Source: Fusobacterium varium
Lineage (GTDB): Bacteria; Fusobacteriota; Fusobacteriia; Fusobacteriales; Fusobacteriaceae
Length of the DNA stretch: 39,111 bases
Assembly: GCA_021531615.1 (NCBI GenBank)
Contig: JADYUE010000021.1
Location: forward strand, 1 to 39,111
Reading direction: 5' to 3'
Below, piece by piece: positions 1 to 7,055 of this stretch (within the stretch, counting starts at the first letter, position 1; each line of letters starts with the position of its first letter). Below the pieces are notes generated by a model, which was given only the letters and a program-made list of their open reading frames with translations, ran no database searches and was not told the origin of the DNA. The position numbers and the translations under genes are program-made.

Positions 1-75
1 GCTTTAGTTGATATTGGGATAAAATTTTGCTTTTTATAATATTTATAGGTAATAGGTGAGTAGTTACTAATGATA

Positions 76-104
76 TTAAAAAAACAGGGAGCTCAATAGC
101 TCCC
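76..104 (-). terminator. Intrinsic terminator of the HU gene
   Basis: The inverted repeat GGGAGCT-att-GAGCTCCC-like hairpin lies at 87-104. On the minus strand it is followed by a run of seven T at 80-86. It lies 11 bases after the HU stop codon, so it should end the HU transcript. Bases 1-75 to its left show no gene or other structure I can support. Confidence 0.85.
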
Positions 105-115
105 AAAATTTTTAA

Positions 116-436
116 TTATTTACTTTTCTTTCTAGATTTTGCAGCTTTTTTTTCAACAACAGGGTTCATTTTTTCTAATAGGTTTTTACCAGCTTTGAAT
201 TTAGCTACTTTTTTAGCTGCTACTTTCATAGTTTTTTTAGTTTGTGGGTTTACACAAGTTCTTGCAGCTCTTTCAGTTGCTTCAAATTTTCCGAATCCTA
301 TAAAAGAAACACTTTCACCTTTTACTAATATTTCTTCAAGAGTATCTATAAAAGCCTTTGTTAATTTTTCTGCTTCTACTTTTGTTTTTAATTCAGCTTT
401 TGTTCCAAATAATTCTACAAATTCCTTCTTAGTCAT
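116..436 (-). CDS. HU family DNA-binding protein
   Basis: Histone-like HU/IHF family protein of 106 residues, a dimeric nucleoid protein that bends DNA. The fold is recognisable from the N-terminal helices (MTKKEFVELFG), the IGFGKFE beta turn and the arm region with VNPQTKKTMKV, followed by the closing helix FKAGKNLLEKM. The tail after it (about 17 residues, ending SRKKSK) is lysine-rich and longer than in the usual ~90-residue HU. An upstream GTG in frame overlaps the Shine-Dalgarno GGGAG at 445-449, so I place the start at the ATG at 434-436, 8 bases downstream. It has its own promoter and terminator and is probably highly expressed. Confidence 0.93.
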   Translation of the reverse strand: MTKKEFVELFGTKAELKTKVEAEKLTKAFIDTLEEILVKGESVSFIGFGKFEATERAARTCVNPQTKKTMKVAAKKVAKFKAGKNLLEKMNPVVEKKAAKSRKKSK

Positions 437-484
437 ATCAACCACTCCCGACTCTTTTATTTGTTTGTAACTGCTCTTATTACT

Positions 485-513
485 ACATTAGCACTTTTTC
501 CCACAAAATTCAA
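485..513 (-). promoter_or_regulatory. Promoter of the HU gene
   Basis: On the minus strand TTGAAT (508-513) is separated by 17 bases from TAATGT (485-490), which is preceded by TGC as an extended -10. It lies about 50 bases before the HU start. No terminator separates it from the upstream peptidase gene, so some read-through is also likely. Confidence 0.55.
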
Positions 514-531
514 TAATATTTTAAATTTTAT

Positions 532-1608
532 TTAGAACCCTTTTATTACATCATAATTTAATTCTTTTATAACTTCTATTGCTAATGAAATAGCTGATTT
601 TAGATCATCTATTGAAGCATAAGAGTAGTGAGTATGAATATATCTTGTAGGAATTCCTAATACAAGAACAGGTATTCCTGTTTCAGAAATATGATATTTT
701 CCTCCATTTGTTGATCCTTTTTCTCTAGCTATAACTTGATATTTAATTCCTTTTTTATTAGCTATATCTTTAGCAAACTTTAAAACTCTAGGATTTGAGA
801 TCATAGCTCCATCAACTACTCTTAATTGAACACCTTTTTTCAATGCTCCATGAGCTGCTGTTCCCTCTTTAAAGCTATCGTCTGCTGGAGATCCTTCAAA
901 CACTATAGCAAAGTCAGGTTTTACTCTATAAGCTGCTACTTGAGCCCCTCTTAATCCAACTTCCTCTTGTGATGCAAATGCTCCAACTACATTTACATTT
1001 TCTATTTTTTCATCTCTAACAGCTTTTAAAACCTCTATTGAAGCAGCACATCCCAATCTATTATCAAAAGCCTTAGCTCTCATTATCTCTATTTTTTCAT
1101 CATATACAAAAGTTACATCTGGAACAATAGGGTTACCTACTTCAATTCCATACATTTCAGTAGTTTCTTCATAGCTACTTGTTCCAATATCAATTGTAAG
1201 TTCTGACATTTTAGGAAGTCTATTTCTCTCTTCATCAGTCATAAAATGAGGTGGTTTAGAAGTAACTATTCCTCTTACATATTCTCCTCTGCTATTTTTA
1301 ATTAAAACTGCACTAGCTGGAACATTTCCAACATGCCAACCACCTAGAGTAAGGAAACTTATTGATCCATTTCTATTTACATTTTCTACAATAAATCCAA
1401 CTTCATCAGTGTGGCAATCAAGAGCTACAGTAGGTCTATTTGTATTTGCTTCCTTTTCATGAAGTCCCATATATAAGTTATTGATTGAATCTCTTTCAGA
1501 ACTTAAAAAAGGTAATTCTTTTTTTATCACTTCAATTACTTCATCTTCATATCCTGGAGCTCCAAATGTGTTTGTTAATTTTTCGATCATCTTTATTAAA
1601 TTATCCAT
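532..1608 (-). CDS. M42 family metallo-aminopeptidase (glutamyl aminopeptidase/deblocking type)
   Basis: A 358-residue member of peptidase family M42 (PepA/FrvX/YsdC type), cytoplasmic di-metal aminopeptidases that form tetrahedral dodecamers and degrade short peptides. Visible metal and catalytic motifs are HTDE (H66, D68), AFDNR (D182), SQEEVG (E215/E216), FEGS (E238, where many members have Asp) and the C-terminal IHTHYS histidines near 325-327. The ATG at 1608 follows a GGAGAAGAGG ribosome site. It starts 30 bases after an oligopeptide-binding lipoprotein gene, so the pair probably forms a peptide uptake and breakdown operon. The exact residue preference cannot be read from sequence. Confidence 0.9.
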   Translation of the reverse strand: MDNLIKMIEKLTNTFGAPGYEDEVIEVIKKELPFLSSERDSINNLYMGLHEKEANTNRPTVALDCHTDEVGFIVENVNRNGSISFLTLGGWHVGNVPASAVLIKNSRGEYVRGIVTSKPPHFMTDEERNRLPKMSELTIDIGTSSYEETTEMYGIEVGNPIVPDVTFVYDEKIEIMRAKAFDNRLGCAASIEVLKAVRDEKIENVNVVGAFASQEEVGLRGAQVAAYRVKPDFAIVFEGSPADDSFKEGTAAHGALKKGVQLRVVDGAMISNPRVLKFAKDIANKKGIKYQVIAREKGSTNGGKYHISETGIPVLVLGIPTRYIHTHYSYASIDDLKSAISLAIEVIKELNYDVIKGF

Positions 1609-1638
1609 TTCCTCTTCTCCTTTTGATTTAAATTTTAT

Positions 1639-3156
1639 TTATTTCTTAAAACTTAATTCATCAAATCTAATATAACTTGTTGGTTTTGCTCCTTGAACTG
1701 CATTTACAGCTGCAATAGTATCATTTGTATAGTAAATTGGTAATACTGGCACATCTTCATAAATAATATCTGCAACTTTAGCATATAATTCTTTTCTTAA
1801 TTCTGGATTCACCTCTTTTTTAGCTGCATCTAATAATCTATCCATTTCAGGATTTACATATTGTGATCTATTTCCTGCTCCTCCTAATTGTGAACTATGG
1901 AAGTTAGGGTAGAATCCATAATCTCCATCATAAGTAGATGGTCCCCAACCTAGTGAAAACATATCTAAATCCCCTTTAGCTGTTGCTGCAAGGAAAGTTC
2001 CCCATTCTAATGATTCAATAGATACTTCAAGTCCAATCTCTTTTAATTGAGCTTGAATAATTTCACACATTTGCATTCTTACTGGACTGTTACTTACACC
2101 TAATCTTAATTTTGTTCCAACTAACCCTTTTTCTTCAATTATTCTCTTAGCCTCTTCAGGATTATAATCTAAAACTTTAGAATCTTTGCTATATCCAAAT
2201 GTACCTGGAGCAACAAAACTATTAGCTTTTTCAACTGTTCCCATCATAATACTATCAATGATAGCATCTCTATTTACAGCCATTGCTATAGCTCTTCTTA
2301 CATCTCTATCTTTTATTATATCTCTATTTGTTGCAAATCCAAGATAGTTAGTACTAATACCACTTTTTTCTTGGTATGTCATTTTCTCTGCATTATCTAA
2401 AACTATTTTTCTTGATTCTGGGCTTAAATCTGCTGTCATATCAATTTCACCAGTTTCTAGTCCTATTACTCTACTATTTTCTTCTGGTACTGCTCTTACT
2501 TCAATAAATTTTATAGCTGGAGCTCCTTTAAAATACTCATTAAAAGCTTCAAGAGTTATTCTATCTCCAACTTTCCAAGAACTATATTTATATGGTCCTG
2601 TTCCTGCTGGATTTTCAAAATATTTTTCTCCAAGTTCTTTATGAGCTTTTCCATCTATTATTGATGCTGTTTTATGACTTAGATGAGCTAATAATGGTGC
2701 AAAAGGCTCACTTGTAGTTAATTTAACAGTATTATCATCTATAACTTCAATATTAGAGATCAATTTATATAGATGTGCCACTTTTGGAAGTGTTTTAGCT
2801 CTTTCTAATGTATATTTTACATCATTTGCACTAAATACATCACCATTATGGAATTTTACCCCTTTTCTTAAATGAAACACAATGTTATTTTCATCTAATC
2901 TTTCCCAACTTTCCGCTAATCCTGGAACTAACTCTCCTGTAACTTCATCGATTTCAACTAATCTGTCATATACTACTGCTACTATTCTTTGTGAATATTG
3001 CTCTGTAGTATCTTGAGGATCTAAAGTTTTACACTCTGATATCTGTGCAAACACTAAAGTATTTTTTTCATCTTTAGCTTTTTCTGCCTCTTTTCCACAA
3101 CTTACAAATAAAACTGATAATAAACATAATAGAATTGCTACTAATCTTTTTTTCAT
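1639..3156 (-). CDS. ABC transporter oligopeptide/dipeptide-binding lipoprotein (SBP family 5)
   Basis: A 505-residue extracytoplasmic solute-binding protein of the DppA/OppA family. The N-terminus MKKRLVAILLCLLSVLFVSC is a type II signal with the lipidated Cys at residue 20. Family features include the LDPQDTTEQYSQRI segment, the KGVKFHNGDVFSANDVKYT motif and AIAMAVNRDAI near residue 290. No permease or ATPase genes are adjacent, so it must work with components encoded elsewhere. It is transcribed with the M42 peptidase gene, which supports peptides as ligand. The 210-base divergent region toward galM carries a palindrome just ahead of its ribosome site. Confidence 0.9.
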   Translation of the reverse strand: MKKRLVAILLCLLSVLFVSCGKEAEKAKDEKNTLVFAQISECKTLDPQDTTEQYSQRIVAVVYDRLVEIDEVTGELVPGLAESWERLDENNIVFHLRKGVKFHNGDVFSANDVKYTLERAKTLPKVAHLYKLISNIEVIDDNTVKLTTSEPFAPLLAHLSHKTASIIDGKAHKELGEKYFENPAGTGPYKYSSWKVGDRITLEAFNEYFKGAPAIKFIEVRAVPEENSRVIGLETGEIDMTADLSPESRKIVLDNAEKMTYQEKSGISTNYLGFATNRDIIKDRDVRRAIAMAVNRDAIIDSIMMGTVEKANSFVAPGTFGYSKDSKVLDYNPEEAKRIIEEKGLVGTKLRLGVSNSPVRMQMCEIIQAQLKEIGLEVSIESLEWGTFLAATAKGDLDMFSLGWGPSTYDGDYGFYPNFHSSQLGGAGNRSQYVNPEMDRLLDAAKKEVNPELRKELYAKVADIIYEDVPVLPIYYTNDTIAAVNAVQGAKPTSYIRFDELSFKK

Positions 3157-3176
3157 ATCTTCCTCCTCTTAATGTT

Positions 3177-3195
3177 TAATTAGTAATACTAATTA
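3177..3195. promoter_or_regulatory. Operator-like perfect palindrome upstream of the peptide-binding lipoprotein gene
   Basis: TAATTAGTA-a-TACTAATTA is a perfect 9-bp inverted repeat around one central base. It starts 21 bases before the ATG of the lipoprotein gene, next to the AGAGGAGGAAG ribosome site. Symmetry and position suggest a dimeric repressor site, but no regulator gene is nearby and AT-rich DNA makes such repeats less surprising. Confidence 0.4.
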
Positions 3196-3336
3196 TTTAA
3201 CATATTTTTAAACAAAAGAAAAATATCATATATATATACCTCTTATTCATTTTATTTACACTAAAACTATCCCTTTTTTTCAAGTTCAGAAAAAATAATA
3301 ATTGTCTATTTTCATCTATCTTTTATCATTTTTTTA

Positions 3337-3345
3337 TGTTAGAAT
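3337..3345 (+). promoter_or_regulatory. Extended -10 promoter of galM
   Basis: TG-T-TAGAAT (TG at 3337-3338, hexamer 3340-3345) is an extended -10 element. No good -35 is seen. The start of transcription would be near 3352, giving a leader of only about 15 bases that is almost entirely the AGAGGTGA ribosome site. Confidence 0.5.
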
Positions 3346-3366
3346 AGTGTTCAGAGGTGAGATTAA

Positions 3367-4413
3367 ATGGAAATATCAGTAACAAATTGGGGCATAACAA
3401 AAAAAGGCGAAGAGGTTAAATGTTACACTCTTAAAAATGAATTTTTAGAAGTTGATATCTTAAATTATGGAGGAGTTATAAAGAAAATTTTATCTCCTGA
3501 TAAAAACGGAAAATTAGAAAATGTCGTTTTAAATCTTAGTAATATAGCTGACTATGAAGAACGTTCTCCATATTTTGGAGCTATTGTTGGAAGAAATGCT
3601 GGAAGAATTGCAAATGGTTGTATCACAATCAATGGCATAAAATATTCTCTAGCTAAAAATAGTGGAGAAAACAATTTACATGGGGGAATAGATAACTTTA
3701 GTCATAAAATATGGGACTCTAAAGAGATAAAAGGAGAAAATTTCATTGGAGTTGAACTTTCTCTAAAAAGTCCTCACTTAGAAGAGGGATTCCCTGGTAA
3801 TATTTGGGCTACTGTTACATATAAATTAATAGATAATGAGCTTGTTATTGAGTATAACGCTACTTCAGATATGGACACTTATTTAAATTTAACTAATCAT
3901 ACTTACTTTAATTTAAGTGGTGATTTTAAAAGAGATGTATCTGATGAATATCTAACTTTAGCTTGTAAAAAATTTATAGCTGTTGATGAAGCAACTTTAC
4001 CTGTAAAAGTTACAGATGTAAAAGATACTCCTTTTGATTTTCAAGAAAGTAGAGAACTTGCTCCATCATTTAAGTCTGATCATGAGCAAATAGTGATTGT
4101 AAATCATGGACTAGACCATCCTTTTGTTCTTGATGAAAATAGGGATAGTTATTCTGCTATTTTAGAAGATAAAATATCTGGTAGAAAACTTGAGGTTTAC
4201 ACAGACCAACCAGCTGTGGTAATATATTCTGGTAACTATCTTTATGAAGTAGGAAAATTATCTAATGGTTTAGAGTGTTTAAAATATATGGGAATCTGTT
4301 TTGAAACTCAAGATTATCCTAATGTCTTAAATTTTATGCCTGAAAAAGCTAAAATTTATAATAGTTCAAAACCATATTCACAAAAAACTATATTTAAATT
4401 TTCTACTATATAA
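3367..4413 (+). CDS. galM: Aldose 1-epimerase (mutarotase)
   Basis: A 348-residue GalM-family protein that interconverts alpha and beta anomers of galactose and related sugars in the cytoplasm. Family signatures are GRNAGRIA (R80 region), NNLHGG with H105, NLTNHTYFNLSG with H178 (catalytic acid), the DHPFVL substrate-binding Asp and FETQDYPN with E313 (catalytic base). All catalytic residues are present. It starts 15 bases after its inferred transcript start and is followed after 25 bases by the two LysO-type genes, with the next terminator at 5342, so these three genes are probably one transcript. No other sugar genes are adjacent. Confidence 0.93.
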   Translation: MEISVTNWGITKKGEEVKCYTLKNEFLEVDILNYGGVIKKILSPDKNGKLENVVLNLSNIADYEERSPYFGAIVGRNAGRIANGCITINGIKYSLAKNSGENNLHGGIDNFSHKIWDSKEIKGENFIGVELSLKSPHLEEGFPGNIWATVTYKLIDNELVIEYNATSDMDTYLNLTNHTYFNLSGDFKRDVSDEYLTLACKKFIAVDEATLPVKVTDVKDTPFDFQESRELAPSFKSDHEQIVIVNHGLDHPFVLDENRDSYSAILEDKISGRKLEVYTDQPAVVIYSGNYLYEVGKLSNGLECLKYMGICFETQDYPNVLNFMPEKAKIYNSSKPYSQKTIFKFSTI

Positions 4414-4438
4414 TTTTTAACTAATTGGGAGGGGATTT

Positions 4439-4714
4439 ATGCAAGATATTATACTATATGTTGCCATTATTTTAGTAGGTTATTTTATAACAAAAAAGGG
4501 ACTAATTCCTAAGTTTATTGATAATAAAGTAGGAATGCTACAGAGCTTCTCTCTATTTTTTCTTTTAGGTATGATGGGGTATAAAATAGGTGCTGATAGA
4601 GAGTTACTTTCTAAATTCCATATTCTTGGAATTAACTCTGTTATTATCACTATATGTGCAATCATAGGAAGTGTACTTTTAGTTCATATTGTATATAGAG
4701 GAGGTAAAAAATAA
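4439..4714 (+). CDS. LysO family lysine exporter, N-terminal half as a separate protein
   Basis: A 91-residue hydrophobic protein with about three membrane segments. It matches the N-terminal part of LysO/YbjE (DUF340, lysine export), including an MMGYKIGADRELL segment. In enterobacteria LysO is one protein of about 300 residues; here this part is a separate gene whose stop shares one base with the next ATG (TAATG). The ribosome site GGGAGGGG lies 4 bases before the ATG. The two proteins together make one full-length LysO, so they probably form a heteromeric transporter. Lysine as substrate is inferred from the family. Confidence 0.8.
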   Translation: MQDIILYVAIILVGYFITKKGLIPKFIDNKVGMLQSFSLFFLLGMMGYKIGADRELLSKFHILGINSVIITICAIIGSVLLVHIVYRGGKK

Positions 4715-5316
4715 TGGTTGGTATAGCTTTATCAGTTATTATTGGAGGGCTTTTAGGATATTTTTTCCAAACTCCTTTAATCTTAGATCGTGTAGATAAT
4801 TTAATTAAGCTTGGACTTTGTTTACTTCTTTTCTTTGTAGGAATAGATATTGGAAAAAATAAAGGGGTATTTGATAACTTAAAATCAATGGATAAAAAAG
4901 TTATATTACTACCTTTTATAACTATGCTTGGTTCTCTTTTAGGGGGAGCTGTTGCTTCTTTCTTAACTCCACTTTCTTTAGGTGAAACTGTTGCCATAAG
5001 TTCTGGTATGGGTTGGTATTCTTTCTCTGCTATTGAACTTTCTAAAATAAGTGCAGAGTTAGGTGGAACAGCATTTTTATCAAATGTTTCTAGGGAGCTT
5101 TTATCTATATTCTCAATACCTTTTATAGCTGCAAAGATTGGTTCATTCCCATCTGTTGCAACTGCTGGAGCTACTGCAATGGATTCAGTTTTACCAGTTA
5201 TAAATAAGAGTAATCCTGCTAATGTATCTATTATAGCTTTTTATTCTGGATTTGTTATAACTTTAGTTGTTCCAATTCTAGTTCCTGCTATGGTAGCTCT
5301 TTTCAATCTTGGATAA
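4714..5316 (+). CDS. LysO family lysine exporter, C-terminal half as a separate protein
   Basis: A 200-residue membrane protein with about five or six hydrophobic segments, matching the main DUF340 domain of LysO: GLLGYFFQTP, LLLFFVGIDIG and the conserved SSGMGWYSFSAIELSK segment, ending in a last membrane helix. It is translationally coupled to the preceding 91-residue partner through the TAATG overlap. The joint length (about 291) equals a single-chain LysO. A strong terminator follows at 5342. Confidence 0.82.
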   Translation: MVGIALSVIIGGLLGYFFQTPLILDRVDNLIKLGLCLLLFFVGIDIGKNKGVFDNLKSMDKKVILLPFITMLGSLLGGAVASFLTPLSLGETVAISSGMGWYSFSAIELSKISAELGGTAFLSNVSRELLSIFSIPFIAAKIGSFPSVATAGATAMDSVLPVINKSNPANVSIIAFYSGFVITLVVPILVPAMVALFNLG

Positions 5317-5341
5317 ATCTTTTAATAATATAAAAAAACTT

Positions 5342-5395
5342 GAGCTGTTATAAATTAATGATTTCTCTTTCATTAATTTATTCAGCTCTTTTTTA
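5342..5395 (+). terminator. Long-stem intrinsic terminator after the lysO genes
   Basis: GAGCTG...CAGCTC pairs at 5342-5347 and 5383-5388. The stem extends inward through TAAATTAATG/CATTAATTTA, with a small bulge, around an ATTTCTCTTT-type loop. TTTTTT follows. An A-run at 5332-5338 makes it potentially bidirectional. Confidence 0.88.
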
Positions 5396-5450
5396 TTAAA
5401 TTTTAACTATTTAACCATATCTAGTTTTAGAAATTATCTTTACTATAAAG

Positions 5451-5479
5451 TTGACATTTTTTGTAAGAAATGTTAATAT
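5451..5479 (+). promoter_or_regulatory. Near-consensus promoter of the small unknown gene
   Basis: TTGACA (5451-5456), a 17-base spacer, then TAATAT (5474-5479) preceded by TGT as an extended -10. This is one of the best matches to a housekeeping promoter in the window and lies about 45 bases before the ORF. Confidence 0.75.
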
Positions 5480-5527
5480 TTATCTGTTATAAAAATAATA
5501 ATAAATATTATAAAGAGGTGAAATTAA

Positions 5528-5785
5528 ATGTCAATTATTGAAACTTGGGAAGAGGACCTATATGATGCTACTTTTGATAACATCTATGAAGCTCTTGTAG
5601 AGGAATATAAATCTGGAATGTTAACTGTTGAAGAGTTAAAAAGAAATATTGCTGAACAACAACAAGTATTACTTAATGCTTTCTTTGAAGGAGAAACAAA
5701 ATCAGCTTATTGTAATGCTGTTGTAGATGCTCACCAATTTGTTCTTTCTCTAATCAATAAAGGAAAAATCACTGTAGAAAAATAG
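5528..5785 (+). CDS. Small conserved-looking protein of unknown function
   Basis: An 85-residue acidic, soluble, probably helical protein (starts MSIIETWEEDLYDATFDN). I do not recognise its family. It has no signal peptide, membrane segment or metal-binding motif; the middle (VEELKRNIAEQQQVLLNAF) looks like an amphipathic helix. Support for it being real: an AAGAGGTGA ribosome site 7 bases before the ATG, a near-consensus promoter and normal codon use. The DJ-1 gene starts 27 bases later and the next terminator is after that gene, so the two are probably co-transcribed. Confidence 0.75.
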   Translation: MSIIETWEEDLYDATFDNIYEALVEEYKSGMLTVEELKRNIAEQQQVLLNAFFEGETKSAYCNAVVDAHQFVLSLINKGKITVEK

Positions 5786-5812
5786 TAATCTATCTAATCA
5801 GGAGGTTAAAAT

Positions 5813-6361
5813 ATGAAAAAAGTTTATGTTTTATTAGCTGAAGGTTTTGAACTTATTGAAGCTCTTACCCCTGTTGACGTATTAAGAAGATGTGGAGCTG
5901 ATGTAAAAACTGTTTCTATATCTGAGGATAGTTTTGTTACTTCTGCTCAAAAGGTAACTGTAAAAAGTGATTTAGTTTTAAAAGAGAGTAACTTACATGA
6001 TGGAGATATGTTAATTCTACCAGGAGGATATCCAGGTTATGAAAATCTTGGAAAAGACTCTAATGTAGGAGAACTTGTTAAATTTTATGCAAAAGAAGGT
6101 AAATATATAGGAGCTATCTGTGGAGCCCCTTCTGTTCTAGCTTGTAATGGTATTGGAGAGGGAAAAATGGTAACTTGCCACACTTCTATAAAAGATGCTA
6201 TGTCTAAATATAGTTATCAAGATAAAGATGTTGTTCAAGATGAAAAAATCATAACTGGTATTGGAGCTGGACACTCTTTAGACTTTGCTTTAAAATTAGC
6301 AGAAAATTTATTTTCTGAAGAAATTTTAACTAAAGTAAAAACTGGAATGGAATTATTATAA
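5813..6361 (+). CDS. DJ-1/PfpI family protein
   Basis: A 182-residue cytoplasmic protein of the DJ-1/ThiJ/PfpI superfamily. The nucleophile elbow AICGAP places the reactive cysteine at C103. E16 (in AEGFELIEA) and H123 (TCHTS) correspond to Glu18 and His126 of human DJ-1. Close relatives are described as glyoxalase III/protein deglycase or oxidative-stress proteins; which applies here is not decided by sequence. GAGHSLDFALKLAENL near the C-terminus is typical of the bacterial DJ-1 subgroup. AGGAGG lies 6 bases before the ATG, and the gene is followed immediately by a strong terminator. Confidence 0.9.
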   Translation: MKKVYVLLAEGFELIEALTPVDVLRRCGADVKTVSISEDSFVTSAQKVTVKSDLVLKESNLHDGDMLILPGGYPGYENLGKDSNVGELVKFYAKEGKYIGAICGAPSVLACNGIGEGKMVTCHTSIKDAMSKYSYQDKDVVQDEKIITGIGAGHSLDFALKLAENLFSEEILTKVKTGMELL

Positions 6362-6373
6362 GTGATTATTAAA

Positions 6374-6406
6374 AGCCCTGTTAAAAAATTTTAACAGGGC
6401 TTTTTT
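6374..6406 (+). terminator. Terminator of the DJ-1 gene
   Basis: AGCCCTGTTAA (6374-6384) pairs with TTAACAGGGCT (6391-6401), followed by TTTTTT. The A-run before the stem could also stop minus-strand transcripts. Confidence 0.92.
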
Positions 6407-6424
6407 ATTAATTACTTTTAACCT

Positions 6425-6690
6425 ATAATTTCCAAAAGTAGAGGAGTGTAAACGACTACTACTTTTGAGACGCAGAAACGAAGTTTCTGTGATCCTTAAA
6501 TTTCCATTAACAAAACTTATACTTTTTAACATCAAGTTGTCTCCATGTCAGTGAATAAAGAATCCCTAGGCTTATTCCGTTGAAAATGCAAAACTCACTC
6601 GCAAGCTCGCTCAAACACGTTGCATTTTCTTAACTTCATTTCGCTAAGGTCTTCTAATATTCACTTCCAAATTACATCAACTTGATGTTA
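6425..6690 (+). repeat. Structured palindromic repeat, copy A
   Basis: A non-coding element with three parts. A head hairpin pairs CAAAAGTAG (6433-6441) with CTACTTTTG (6459-6467) around a 17-base loop. A second hairpin pairs CAGAAAC with GTTTCTG (6473-6489). A long stem pairs TAACATCAAGTTG (6527-6539) perfectly with its complement at 6678-6690 and encloses gtgaata/tattcac (6551/6658) and GAAAATGCAA/TTGCATTTTC (6582/6620). About 50 bases at the head (6425-6474) match copy B at 44 of 50 positions. I do not recognise the family. It lies between the convergent DJ-1 and lrgB genes. Confidence 0.75.
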
Positions 6691-6715
6691 GGGATAAATT
6701 TATTTTTAATACTCC

Positions 6716-6939
6716 TAATATCAGCTAAATGTAATTTCCAAAAGTAAAGGAGTACAAACGACTATTACTTTTGAGATACAGGCGAAGATTTATCGGAGTC
6801 CTGTAAACATTAATAAAAAGAGAGTTACGAAATCTGACGCTAAAAATTCCGACGTGTTTGAACGAAGTGAGTTTCGGAATTTTAGTCAGATAAGTGTTAC
6901 TCTCTCTTTATTCTTTGACATGGAATTTAGCTGATATTA
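6716..6939 (+). repeat. Structured palindromic repeat, copy B
   Basis: Second copy of the element. The outermost stem is a perfect 15-bp pair, TAATATCAGCTAAAT (6716-6730) with its complement at 6925-6939. Inside are the head hairpin CAAAAGTAA (6739-6747)/TTACTTTTG (6765-6773) with a 17-base loop, a hairpin TACAGG/CCTGTA (6777-6805), and a long arm with AATAAAAAGAGAG pairing near 6901-6912, TCTGAC/GTCAGA and CTAAAAATTCCGA/TCGGAATTTTAG. The rest of this 694-base gap (6940-7055) has only short AGCTAAG-type direct repeats and no clear lrgB terminator. Confidence 0.75.
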
Positions 6940-7055
6940 AAAAGAAATAGAGATAACTTAACTTGATTAACAATCGCTAATGCAAATGTACTTTGTTAAA
7001 ACTTAGCTATGTGCTAGATAACTTAGCTTAGCTAGATAAATTATAGTTTTTATTT

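Noticed and set aside
116-445. GTG start three codons upstream for the HU gene
   Set aside because: The GTG overlaps the Shine-Dalgarno sequence that serves the ATG at 434-436.
6425-6939. CRISPR array or IS end pair as explanation for the repeated blocks
   Set aside because: Only two copies, unequal spacing, no short regular repeat-spacer pattern, and no transposase or cas gene nearby.
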